Shown here: positions 8,738 through 16,629 of the stretch, piece by piece | How the letters are laid out: each line of letters begins with the position of its first letter | Numbering within the stretch: the first letter of the stretch is position 1 | Source of the DNA: Prochlorococcus sp. AG-670-O11 | GTDB lineage: Bacteria > Cyanobacteriota > Cyanobacteriia > PCC-6307 > Cyanobiaceae | Assembly: GCA_003211335.1 (NCBI GenBank) | Contig: QCTA01000016.1 | Span: 1 to 16,767 of the forward strand | Length of the DNA: 16,767 nucleotides | Reading direction: 5' to 3' | Notes under the pieces: generated by a model | What the model saw: only the letters and a program-made list of their open reading frames with translations | What the model was told of the DNA's origin: nothing | Databases searched by the model: none | Translations under genes and position numbers: made by a program

Positions 8738-9610
8738 ATGGGTTTAGCCTTAAATGATATTTTAGAGAAAGTTTGCTCTAATAATATAGAAAATTTAAGG
8801 AATGATATCGCAATAACTTGGATCAATTATAAATGTGAAAACAATCATATAAATAAAGGCTTTGGATTTGGAATCAATAATAGAAAGCTCATATATCCTG
8901 CAAGCATTGTAAAGATAGTTTATGGCCTGGCTGCATACTCATGGATCGAAACAAAGAAAATATTATTAACCCAAGAAATAAGTGATGCAGTAAATAAAAT
9001 GCTTTTTTACTCAAGTAATGATGCCACAAGCTTTTTAATTGATATCATCACTGGGACTACAAGTGGCCCATGTATAGAAGGAGATCCTTGGGAGAATTGG
9101 AAATATCAAAGGTCAATTATCAATGATTGGTTAAAAGAGCTTAATTGGAATGAATTAAATGATATAAATTGCTGTCAAAAAACTTGGGAAGACGAACCAT
9201 TTGGACGAGAAAAAGAATTTTATGGAACTGAAAATAATAATAGGAATATGATGACAACTGATGCAACTGCTAGGATTCTGGAAGAGATAATGATACATCT
9301 TGATTATCAAAAAGATAATTTAAATTTAAGAAGTTTTTTAAAAAGAAATTTAAATAAGAATGTTCTTACGGAGGATCCTCTTAATCAAGTAGAAGGTTTT
9401 TTAGGAGAAGGATTACCAGAGGATATTAATTTCTGGAGTAAAGCAGGTCTCATGTCACAAGCTAGGCATGATGCAGCTTGGTGGGTTAATAATGACTCAG
9501 TGCAGACTTTATTAGTTGTTTTTGGGAGTGGTGAGAAATACTTCAAAGATGAGACCTTATTTCCCGAAATAGCAAAGGCTGTGTACAAATATAATAATAA
9601 TTTTGTTTGA
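8738..9610 (+). CDS. Penicillin-binding-fold serine hydrolase (class A beta-lactamase related)
   Basis: Numbered from the ATG at 8738 (290 aa), the protein has the SxxK nucleophile motif S56-I-V-K59 in YPASIVKIV, an SxN-type motif S93-N94-D95 in YSSNDATSF, and K235-A-G in FWSKAGLMSQARHDAAWW in place of KTG. It resembles a cyanobacterial serine-hydrolase family with TSGP, WKYQR, FGREKEF, NRNMMTT and GFLGEGLP blocks, all visible here. A Glu166-type general base is not evident: at the KELN stretch the equivalent position appears to be Leu. A D,D-peptidase or other amide hydrolase role is therefore at least as likely as beta-lactamase. There is no signal peptide. ATGs at 8696 and 8711 are alternative starts; 8696 would overlap the divergent NlpC/P60 gene. 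I prefer 8738 because of the purine run GAGAAGAA before it, but this is uncertain. Confidence 0.85.
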   Translation: MGLALNDILEKVCSNNIENLRNDIAITWINYKCENNHINKGFGFGINNRKLIYPASIVKIVYGLAAYSWIETKKILLTQEISDAVNKMLFYSSNDATSFLIDIITGTTSGPCIEGDPWENWKYQRSIINDWLKELNWNELNDINCCQKTWEDEPFGREKEFYGTENNNRNMMTTDATARILEEIMIHLDYQKDNLNLRSFLKRNLNKNVLTEDPLNQVEGFLGEGLPEDINFWSKAGLMSQARHDAAWWVNNDSVQTLLVVFGSGEKYFKDETLFPEIAKAVYKYNNNFV

Positions 9611-9612
9611 TA

Positions 9613-9825
9613 TTAATTTAAATCATCTAAGAAATCTCTATCTAATTTATTTGTATAGGCTTCGTAAGGTAACATCATAACCTCATCAAAATCAAAGTTA
9701 TTCAGAATCCATTCTTTATATTCAGCTATTAAACTATTTCTATCTTTTTTGTCCAGTTCATGAATGCGTAATGCAGTATCTTTAAGGTTTTCTTTAATCA
9801 GGTTTTCAAGTACTTTTTTATTCAT
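9613..9825 (-). CDS. Small hypothetical protein coupled to the recombinase homologue
   Basis: This encodes 70 residues starting MNKKVLENLIKENLKDTALR. The protein is charged, likely helical and soluble, and acidic at the C-terminus (DRDFLDDLN). It has no motif I recognise. The reading frame could instead start at an ATG at 9841-9843, six codons upstream and inside the recombinase gene. I prefer 9825 because GGAGAAG lies just before it at usable spacing within the end of the upstream gene. Start and stop are nearly adjacent (the recombinase stop is at 9827), so translation is probably coupled. Its end lies two bases from the stop of the convergent serine hydrolase. Confidence 0.65.
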   Translation of the reverse strand: MNKKVLENLIKENLKDTALRIHELDKKDRNSLIAEYKEWILNNFDFDEVMMLPYEAYTNKLDRDFLDDLN

Positions 9826-9826
9826 A

Positions 9827-10534
9827 TTAGCTAGCTTCTCCATCTAAAATTATTCTTCTAATTGTTGATAAAGCAATTCCAGTTTGAGTTCTGATTGATC
9901 GATATGAGCAACCCTCATTACGTAACCTCATCACTAATGATTCTTTTAAAGGACTAATTTTTGGTCTGCCACCTAAATTATTTCCATTTAATCTTCTTTT
10001 CGAACTAAGTTCTTTTTTCCTTTCTCCCAAAGACTCATTATCTAAATTATCTAACTCATATAAAATATTAAAGATAGACAAAGATATCTCTGATGAATGT
10101 TTGGGGGATAAAAAACCAGATAAAGTTCTCAACCTAACATCATTATTCAAGAGTTTATGAATTGTTTTTATACATTCATTCCTATTAGCAAATGCCCGAT
10201 CTAGTTTTGTTACGACTAATTCATCTCCTTTTGATAAATAATTTAGAGCTTTTCTAAGTTCGGGTTTTATTTCTTCATCTAAACTTACGATTTCAGAAAA
10301 TATTAAGCTGCAACCCTCATCTTTTAGGCATTTTATTTGATCTTTTAAGTAATCATATTCACTATCTATAGCTCTAGCATATCCAATGGTTTTAGATTTT
10401 TTATTTTTTTCAGATAAAAGAAAACGTTTTCTTTTAAATTTAATAGTCAATGTTTTAATACATATATTTTTAACTGTATCAAATACTTTAAAAAAAAACA
10501 CTTTATAGAACATTATTTTGTAATAATATGTCAA
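9827..10534 (-). CDS. Serine recombinase (resolvase/invertase) homologue lacking the catalytic serine
   Basis: Residues ~48-180 of this 235-residue product match the resolvase N-terminal domain: IGYARAID at 50-57, LKDQIKCLKDEGC at 63-75, GDELVVTKLDRAF at 103-115, and the E-helix region ESLGERKKELSSKR. GGRPKISPLKESLVMRLRNE (188-207) leads into a C-terminal helix-turn-helix, with CSYRSIRTQTGIALSTIRRI at 209-228, as in Hin/gamma-delta enzymes. The family signature YARVS, whose Ser is the nucleophile, reads YARAI here, so Ile56 replaces serine. The second catalytic arginine of the LDRLGR segment also appears changed (LDRAFA). Strand exchange is therefore unlikely, and a DNA-binding or regulatory role is inferred. 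The first ~45 residues are basic and unlike the family. The start is uncertain; a GTG at codon 12 or TTG at codon 29 is possible. Confidence 0.8.
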   Translation of the reverse strand: MTYYYKIMFYKVFFFKVFDTVKNICIKTLTIKFKRKRFLLSEKNKKSKTIGYARAIDSEYDYLKDQIKCLKDEGCSLIFSEIVSLDEEIKPELRKALNYLSKGDELVVTKLDRAFANRNECIKTIHKLLNNDVRLRTLSGFLSPKHSSEISLSIFNILYELDNLDNESLGERKKELSSKRRLNGNNLGGRPKISPLKESLVMRLRNEGCSYRSIRTQTGIALSTIRRIILDGEAS

Positions 10535-10563
10535 TATAATGCAAAGGATAAATATAAAATTTC

Positions 10564-10626
10564 GTACTTAATCTGTACTAAAAACAACGTTCTATATATT
10601 GTTCTATTTTATGTTATTAGAACAAT
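10564..10626. promoter_or_regulatory. Cluster of GTWCT repeats, candidate operator array
   Basis: GTACT occurs at 10564-10568 and 10575-10579, and GTTCTA at 10589-10594 and 10601-10606. An inverted copy, TAGAAC, lies at 10618-10623. ATTGTTCTA (10598-10606) and TAGAACAAT (10618-10626) form a perfect 9-bp inverted repeat with an 11-base spacer. Another TAGAAC (10506-10511) lies inside the start of the recombinase gene. Spacings of 11-14 bases between direct copies are close to helical turns, which suits a DNA-binding array. Binding by the neighbouring recombinase homologue is an inference. Confidence 0.4.
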
Positions 10627-10785
10627 TAGCATATTATATGATTAGTTTGTTTAAGGAAATGCTAAAAATTTAATATTTATTTTTTCTAAAAGTAATATGT
10701 AAATTTCTTCTAGGTTTAATTAGAAATTTAATTTCTATATTGAAGGAAATTAATTATAGTAAAATTTCATTATTTTGATTAAAGT

Positions 10786-10791
10786 TATAAT
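10786..10791 (+). promoter_or_regulatory. Candidate -10 box of lipA
   Basis: A perfect TATAAT lies 24 bases before the TTG start of lipA. No good -35 hexamer lies 16-18 bases upstream. In sequence this AT-rich, such a match is only suggestive. Confidence 0.3.
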
Positions 10792-10814
10792 TAAATTAAG
10801 TTGAATAAATTAAT

Positions 10815-11708
10815 TTGACTAATATTTCTAATAATGCAGTTTCGAAGCCTGACTGGTTAAGAGTAAAAGCACCCCAAGTTGAGAGAATAGGAAATACAGC
10901 AAATTTGTTGAGTGATTTAAAATTAAATACTGTATGTCAAGAAGCAAGCTGTCCCAATATTGGCGAATGTTTTGCTATTGGGACTGCAACTTTTCTAATC
11001 ATGGGCCCAGGCTGCACAAGGGCATGTCCCTATTGTGATATTGATTTTGATAGATCCCGGAGAGATTTAGACCCAACAGAACCTGCTCGTTTAGCAGAGG
11101 CTGTTTTTAGAATGAAACTTAAACATGTTGTGATTACCTCTGTTAATAGAGATGATCTAGATGATGGGGGAGCTTCGCAGTTTTATAAATGTGTTTCGGA
11201 AGTTAGAAAAAAATCTCCTGAAACAACTATTGAATTACTAATTCCAGATTTATGTGGTAACTGGTCAGCGCTTGAAAAGATTTTAGATTCTAGACCAAAT
11301 GTTTTAAATCACAATATTGAAACTGTCTCAGCTTTGTATAGGAAAGTAAGGCCACAAGGAAACTACCAAAGAACTTTAGAGTTACTAAAAAGAACAAGAG
11401 AATATTTCCCAAGTGTTTATACTAAATCTGGATTTATGTTGGGATTAGGAGAAAAGGATGATGAAGTTCTTACTCTTCTTATGGATTTAAGAAAAAATGA
11501 TGTAGATATAGTTACTATTGGTCAATATTTATCTCCAGGTCCAAAACATCTTCAGGTTCAAAGATTTGTTACCCCTTCAAAATTTAATTATTTTAAATTA
11601 TTTGGAGAAAATGAATTAGGGTTTATGCAAGTTGTCAGTTCTCCTTTAACTCGTAGTAGTTATCATGCTGAAGAGATTCAGAAACTCATGAAAAAGTTTC
11701 CAAGATAA
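10815..11708 (+). CDS. lipA: Lipoyl synthase
   Basis: LipA is a radical SAM enzyme that inserts two sulfurs into protein-bound octanoyl groups to make the lipoyl cofactor of 2-oxoacid dehydrogenases and the glycine cleavage system. The 297-residue protein has the auxiliary-cluster cysteines C41-x4-C46-x5-C52 ([12 protein letters not shown]) and the radical SAM triad C67-x3-C71-x2-C74 (GCTRACPYC). The closing R280-S-S-Y283 motif supplies the serine ligand of the auxiliary cluster. [10 protein letters not shown] at 11-20 is the usual N-terminus. The start is TTG (10815-10817): an upstream in-frame TGA blocks the earlier TTG, and there is no ATG before the conserved region. The downstream gene is convergent, with stops nine bases apart. 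Confidence 0.96.
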   Translation: MTNISNNAVSKPDWLRVKAPQVERIGNTANLLSDLKLNTVCQEASCPNIGECFAIGTATFLIMGPGCTRACPYCDIDFDRSRRDLDPTEPARLAEAVFRMKLKHVVITSVNRDDLDDGGASQFYKCVSEVRKKSPETTIELLIPDLCGNWSALEKILDSRPNVLNHNIETVSALYRKVRPQGNYQRTLELLKRTREYFPSVYTKSGFMLGLGEKDDEVLTLLMDLRKNDVDIVTIGQYLSPGPKHLQVQRFVTPSKFNYFKLFGENELGFMQVVSSPLTRSSYHAEEIQKLMKKFPR

Positions 11709-11736
11709 TTAAATTATCTATTGATTAATATTAATC
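11704..11736. terminator. Adjacent palindromes at the lipA / YciI-like convergent junction
   Basis: GATAATT/AATTATC (11704-11718) and the 14-base palindrome GATTAATATTAATC (11723-11736) lie back to back at the junction of two convergent genes. No clear T-tract follows on either strand, so a role as a terminator is weakly supported. Confidence 0.25.
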
Positions 11737-12011
11737 CATTCATTTAATTTCCATTCGACAATATTATTTTTTATCATCGGATCTTTTTTTATAATTTCTA
11801 AGGCTTCTTTATACGTTCCAATTTCAAGAATTAGTAACCCACCAGCTCCTGCTTGTTTGAATTCATCCACCAGAAACCCACTTTTGATATTTATTCCTTT
11901 TTTCTTTAAATTTTCTATCCATTTGATATGTTCATTGATTATTTTCTTTCTTATATCTTTTTGAATTAAGTATTCTTTTTTTATGAGTTCAGTCTTTATA
12001 AAAATAGGCAT
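11718..12011 (-). CDS. YciI-like (YCII-related) domain protein
   Basis: The 97-residue product has the pattern of the YciI family, small ferredoxin-like-fold dimers. An H-x2-W in INEHIKWIENLKKKG (25-39) is followed by SGFLVD, the glycine-rich AGAGGLLILEIGTYKEALEI (54-73), a conserved DP in KKDPMIKN, and a final V-x-W-x-L-x-EW segment. The conserved His and Asp are the likely active-site pair of the family. The biochemical role is unknown; in other bacteria the fold appears in uncharacterised enzymes and sigma-factor-linked proteins. It follows the glutamate synthase gene by nine bases on the same strand, so the two are probably cotranscribed. Confidence 0.82.
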   Translation of the reverse strand: MPIFIKTELIKKEYLIQKDIRKKIINEHIKWIENLKKKGINIKSGFLVDEFKQAGAGGLLILEIGTYKEALEIIKKDPMIKNNIVEWKLNEWININQ

Positions 12012-12020
12012 TCATTAACT

Positions 12021-15000
12021 TTATATACCAAGCATTTCTTCTTCGCTAGGAGGAACAACTATTTTAAAAATTCCCTTAAAATTAGACCAATTATTGATTA
12101 TTTTGGATGCTTTTAGACTTTTTGTTTTTTCTTGATATTCACTAAGAATTCCTAATAAAATCTCTTCTTGCTTGAGGTTAGTTATTTTATGGATACTAAC
12201 TATTTCCTTATTCACTTTATTTTCTAAATCATTATTTTCATCAAGTATATAAGCTATTCCACCAGTCATTCCTGCTCCAATATTTCTTCCTGTTGAACCT
12301 AAAATTACTATCTTCCCACCAGTCATATATTCACAACAATGGTCACCCGACCCTTCTGTGACTGCAGTAGCTCCACTATTTCTAACAGCAAATCTTTCTC
12401 CGGATTTACCTAAAGCAAATAACTTGCCTCCTGTTGCTCCATAAAGACAGGTATTACCCAATATTACTTGCTCTGAAGATTTCTCATCTACTTTGGGAGG
12501 AACAATAGTAAGTACACCTCCATTCATTCCTTTGCAAACATAATCATTAGCTTCTCCAATTAATTGGATATGCATTCCTTTTAATAAAAAAGCCCCAAAA
12601 CTCTGTCCTGCGTATCCTTTGAAATTGAGATTTAGTTCACCATTAAATCCATTATTTCCATAAAGCTCCGCAATTTCACCTGATATTTTTGCACATACAC
12701 TTCTGTCAGTGTTATTGATTTCTATTTCTTTAATTAATTTTCCATGATTCTTAATAGAATTCATGAATTCATTATCAGACAAAAATTGATCCTCTAATAC
12801 ATATCCATTAGTATGAGCAGTCTTAGAATGCTTTAACCATGACCTATCTTTATTTTGAGTCCCTTTTTTAATTAGAGAACTAAGATCAATATTTGCAGTT
12901 TTTGGAAGTTTAATATCCCTTGCTGTTAGAAATTCCTGATTGCCAATCAATTCCTCCATATTAGATACTCCAATGCTACTCATTATTTGTCTTATCTCTT
13001 CAGCAATATATAAGAAAAAGTTCACGACATTTTCAGGTAAACCTTTAAACCTTTTTCTTAATTCTTCTTTTTGAGTAGCTACACCCACAGGACATTTGTT
13101 TGTATGACAAACACGCGCCATTATGCAGCCTTCAGCAATCATTGCTACTGAACCAAAGCCAAATTCTTCCGCACCTAAAATAGCTGCGATTACTACATCC
13201 CATCCTGTTTTAAGTCCGCCATCAGTTCTTAAAAGTACTCTCTCTCTAAGATTATTTTCCATAAGGGATTTATGGACTTCTGCAACACCTAATTCCCACG
13301 GTAAACCAGCATGTTTAATAGAACTTAGAGGGGAAGCCCCAGTACCTCCATCATGCCCGGAAATTTGTATTACATCAGCATTCGCTTTGCTAACTCCAGC
13401 AGCGATAGTACCTATCCCAATTTCAGAAACGAGCTTTACACTGACCTTCGCTCTTGGATGAACTTGGTGCAAGTCATGAATTAACTGAGCCAAGTCTTCA
13501 ATAGAGTAAATATCATGATGTGGGGGTGGAGATATTAAGGCTACTCCAGGTTTGCTGTTTCTTAGCTTTGCAATATATGAATCAACTTTTGGTCCTGGTA
13601 ATTGGCCACCTTCGCCTGGCTTAGCTCCTTGAGCCATTTTTATTTCCAGTTGCTTCCCACTTCTTAGATATTCTGGAGTAACCCCAAATCTACCAGAGGC
13701 TATTTGTTTAATAGCTGAGCAAGCAGTATCCCCATTTTCTAGGCCTTTTATGGATGGTAATATTGCCGATTGAGTATTTTCATCAATATCATTCAATACA
13801 TTAAAACGAGCAGGATCTTCTCCTCCTTCCCCGCTATTACTTTTCCCACCAATTCTATTCATTGCAACGGCCAAAACTTCATGAGCTTCTCTTGATAATG
13901 CTCCTAAACTCATTCCTCCAGTACAAAACCTTTTACATATTGATTCAACACTTTCAACCTCATCTATAGGGATACTTTTTCTTGTCGAGTTAATTGACAG
14001 TAAATCTCTTAATGAAGTGACAGGTCTATTTCGAATAAGTGTTTTATAAGTTTCAAAATGATCGTATCCTGGTCCTTGCTTTAGGGCGGAATGTAAAACC
14101 TTTGACATTTCAGGATTATTAGAGTGATATTCGCCATTATTTCTAAACTGAACAAATCCTAGAAACTCTAATTTTTTTAAATCTATTTCTGGAAAGGCTT
14201 TGGTATGAATTGAGAGTGATTCATTTGCAAGTTCTTTTAGTGTGATCCCTGCAATTCGACTTGTTGTTCCATCGAAAGCTATTTTAATTAAGTCAGAGCC
14301 AAGACCTACAGCTTCAAATATTTGAGCACCATGATAACTAGATAAAAGGGAAATCCCTATTTTTGAAAGTATTTTTCTTAATCCATCTTCTAAAGCTTTT
14401 TTGATATTTTCCTGAACGTCATCGATTGATAGTGTATTGATTTTCTTAGTAGCAATAAGCTTTTGAGTTTTTGGATGTTGTAACCAATGTCTTCCAGATT
14501 CAAGTGTTAACCAAGGGCATACAGCGCTAACTCCATAACCAATTAAACATGCTAGGTGATGCGTGCTCCAACATTGACCAGTTTCAATTATTAGCGAGGC
14601 TTTTAATCTTATTTCTTTTTTAAGAAGATAATGATGAATTGCACCTACAGCTAATAAAGGAGGAATAAAACTTTGTTTGGAACTGACTCCTTTGTCAGAA
14701 ATGATTATTAAAGAGCAGCCTTCTTTTATTGCTTTCTCGCTTACTTTACAAATATCATCTAACTTTGCTTCAAATCCTTTTATTCCTTCCTCAATATCAA
14801 ATAAACTTGAAATAGTTTTTGATTTAATTTCTGATTCTTTTAATGAAATTAATTCTTGTTCATTAATAATTGGACTTTTTAAATGAATAAAAGGCTTAAT
14901 ATCATTAGATTCGAAGGGAGAGCATCTTTCACCTAAATGCATCTCTAAACTCATTACTAATTTTTCTCTTAAAGGATCTATAGGAGGATTAGTAACTTGT

Positions 15001-16586
15001 GCAAATCTTTGTTTGAAGTAGTCGTATAAAATATGAGGTTTAGAAGAGAGCACTGCTAATGGTATATCGTCACCCATACAATATGTTGGCTCCTTAGAAA
15101 GAGAAGCCATTGAATCAAGAATGAGGTCATTGTCTTCTGAGGAAAAACCATAAGCAGTTTGCTGTTGGAGTAATTCAAAATCTTTTAAATTACAAGTATT
15201 GGACCATTCATTATTTTTGAGTTTTACAGTTCTTTTTTGTATCAGTTTTTTATAATTTTTTCTTTTTGCAGCTTCTGCTTTAACTTCCCAATTTCTTAAA
15301 ATTTTGTTCTGAGAAAGATCTACTGCGAGCATTTGGCCTGGCCCTAAACGTCCTTTTTCTATAACTCTGTTTTCTTCAATATCCACTACCCCTGTCTCTG
15401 AACCCATTATCACAAAACCATCATTGGTAATTGAATATCTAGCAGGTCTTAATCCATTCCTATCAAGTGTCGCTCCAACATAGTTTCCATCTGCAAATAC
15501 TAATAGAGCAGGACCGTCCCAAGCTTCTTGGAGAGTAGCTGAATATTCATAAAAAGCCTTAATATCTTCTCTGCTTTCAAGTTCTGGTTGATCTCGAAAT
15601 GCTTCTGGAACAAGTTTCAATAAGGAATCAGTTATTGGTTTGCCTGAACGAATGTTAATTTCTAGTGTTGCGTCAAGATTTGATGAATCACTTTTATTCT
15701 TATCTACTATTGGCTTAATATCACGAGACAACTCTCCCCAGTAATCATCAATATGCGTTTCTGATGCTTTCGCCCAATTGATATTACCCAAAAGGGTATT
15801 AATTTCTCCATTATGACCCAAAAATCTCATTGGCTGAGCAAGAGGCCATTTTGGTAAGGTATTTGTGCTAAATCTTCGATGGTAAACAGAAAAAGAAACT
15901 TTAAAATCTTCTTTCTTTAAGTCTTTGTAAAATTCTGATAAAACTTCAGATCTAACCATACCTTTATAAACAACAGTTTTAGAACTAAGTGATGCGAAAT
16001 AAAATTCGCATTCACCGATAGCATTTTTTGTATTATCTCTTATCCTTTTTTCAATTCTTTTTCTTAGTTGAAATAAGAGCATCTCAATATCTCTACTATC
16101 ATCTTTTCCTAAGCAGACGATCCATTGGTTTATAAATGGTGCGTTTGCTTTTGCTAAAACTCCTAATGTTTCATTTTTAATAGGTACATGTCTCCAAAAT
16201 GTTTCTTTAAAATTTAATTTTTTAGCTTCTTCGTCGCATATAAGTTTTGATTCTTTAATTTTTGATGCATTGTTTGGCATGAAAATCATACCTAACCCCT
16301 TTTTTTTATAGGTTTGGGTATTCAAATTTAATTCTCTATCTAAAAATGTCCATGGAATTGAACATAAAATCCCTGCTCCATCGCCAGAATCGCTATCTCC
16401 TCCACATCCACCCCTATGCTCCATACAATTAAGCCCTTTTAAAGATTGCTTAAGTACCCAATTACTTTCTTTGCCATCAATATTTGCAATGAAGCCCACC
16501 CCACAAGCATCTTTCTCTCCAATAATTCCATTCGGAGAGTAACTATCTTGATATGGCTCGTTGCTTCTTTTGATACTTTCTCGCAT
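12021..16586 (-). CDS. gltB: Ferredoxin-dependent glutamate synthase (Fd-GOGAT)
   Basis: This enzyme transfers the amide nitrogen of glutamine to 2-oxoglutarate, giving two glutamates, and is the second half of the GS-GOGAT ammonium assimilation cycle. The 1521-residue protein begins with a glutamine amidotransferase domain whose nucleophile is Cys28 (KDACGVGFIA), so a 27-residue propeptide is expected to be removed. A central domain follows to about residue 800. The FMN-binding synthase domain spans about 830-1200 and includes GGMSLGALSREAHEVL, EGGEDPARF and the 3Fe-4S cysteines C1154, C1160 and C1165 (CIMARVCHTNKC). A glycine-repeat beta-helix follows at about 1310-1460. No gltD-type NADPH subunit is adjacent, and with the cyanobacterial setting this favours the ferredoxin form, also called glsF. 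The first bases upstream show no Shine-Dalgarno sequence. Confidence 0.95.
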   Translation of the reverse strand: MRESIKRSNEPYQDSYSPNGIIGEKDACGVGFIANIDGKESNWVLKQSLKGLNCMEHRGGCGGDSDSGDGAGILCSIPWTFLDRELNLNTQTYKKKGLGMIFMPNNASKIKESKLICDEEAKKLNFKETFWRHVPIKNETLGVLAKANAPFINQWIVCLGKDDSRDIEMLLFQLRKRIEKRIRDNTKNAIGECEFYFASLSSKTVVYKGMVRSEVLSEFYKDLKKEDFKVSFSVYHRRFSTNTLPKWPLAQPMRFLGHNGEINTLLGNINWAKASETHIDDYWGELSRDIKPIVDKNKSDSSNLDATLEINIRSGKPITDSLLKLVPEAFRDQPELESREDIKAFYEYSATLQEAWDGPALLVFADGNYVGATLDRNGLRPARYSITNDGFVIMGSETGVVDIEENRVIEKGRLGPGQMLAVDLSQNKILRNWEVKAEAAKRKNYKKLIQKRTVKLKNNEWSNTCNLKDFELLQQQTAYGFSSEDNDLILDSMASLSKEPTYCMGDDIPLAVLSSKPHILYDYFKQRFAQVTNPPIDPLREKLVMSLEMHLGERCSPFESNDIKPFIHLKSPIINEQELISLKESEIKSKTISSLFDIEEGIKGFEAKLDDICKVSEKAIKEGCSLIIISDKGVSSKQSFIPPLLAVGAIHHYLLKKEIRLKASLIIETGQCWSTHHLACLIGYGVSAVCPWLTLESGRHWLQHPKTQKLIATKKINTLSIDDVQENIKKALEDGLRKILSKIGISLLSSYHGAQIFEAVGLGSDLIKIAFDGTTSRIAGITLKELANESLSIHTKAFPEIDLKKLEFLGFVQFRNNGEYHSNNPEMSKVLHSALKQGPGYDHFETYKTLIRNRPVTSLRDLLSINSTRKSIPIDEVESVESICKRFCTGGMSLGALSREAHEVLAVAMNRIGGKSNSGEGGEDPARFNVLNDIDENTQSAILPSIKGLENGDTACSAIKQIASGRFGVTPEYLRSGKQLEIKMAQGAKPGEGGQLPGPKVDSYIAKLRNSKPGVALISPPPHHDIYSIEDLAQLIHDLHQVHPRAKVSVKLVSEIGIGTIAAGVSKANADVIQISGHDGGTGASPLSSIKHAGLPWELGVAEVHKSLMENNLRERVLLRTDGGLKTGWDVVIAAILGAEEFGFGSVAMIAEGCIMARVCHTNKCPVGVATQKEELRKRFKGLPENVVNFFLYIAEEIRQIMSSIGVSNMEELIGNQEFLTARDIKLPKTANIDLSSLIKKGTQNKDRSWLKHSKTAHTNGYVLEDQFLSDNEFMNSIKNHGKLIKEIEINNTDRSVCAKISGEIAELYGNNGFNGELNLNFKGYAGQSFGAFLLKGMHIQLIGEANDYVCKGMNGGVLTIVPPKVDEKSSEQVILGNTCLYGATGGKLFALGKSGERFAVRNSGATAVTEGSGDHCCEYMTGGKIVILGSTGRNIGAGMTGGIAYILDENNDLENKVNKEIVSIHKITNLKQEEILLGILSEYQEKTKSLKASKIINNWSNFKGIFKIVVPPSEEEMLGI

Positions 16587-16623
16587 AGATTATTTAACTA
16601 TATAAGAAAATTAATTTATTTCT

Positions 16624-16629
16624 ATTATA
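16624..16629 (-). promoter_or_regulatory. Candidate -10 box of the glutamate synthase gene
   Basis: On the minus strand TATAAT occurs about 38 bases before the ATG at 16586. The -35 region is poor. I looked for a GTA-N8-TAC NtcA site in the available 181 bases and found none; GTA-N8-TGA near 16737 is the nearest and does not fit. Confidence 0.3.

Larger units (their letters stand above)
10535..10814. other. AT-rich divergent intergenic region between the recombinase homologue and lipA
   Basis: These 280 bases contain no convincing reading frame. The half nearer the recombinase gene holds a cluster of repeated GTWCT-type motifs (separate entry). The half nearer lipA is almost pure A/T, with two -10-like boxes, TATAGT at 10755-10760 and TATAAT at 10786-10791. 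It should carry promoters in both directions. Confidence 0.5.

Noticed and set aside
9385..9588. 67-codon minus-strand reading frame
   Set aside because: It lies wholly inside the serine hydrolase gene on the opposite strand, and its residues show no family pattern.
10535..10814. Possible mobile element or integration site because of the adjacent resolvase homologue
   Set aside because: I see no terminal inverted repeats, target duplication, transposase or tRNA gene, and the flanks are housekeeping genes with matching base composition.
13123..13461. 112-codon plus-strand reading frame
   Set aside because: It is antisense to the strongly conserved FMN domain of glutamate synthase. The proline/serine-rich product is typical of a shadow frame.
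14677..14886. 69-codon plus-strand reading frame
   Set aside because: It is antisense to the central domain of glutamate synthase, with no ribosome site or recognisable motif.
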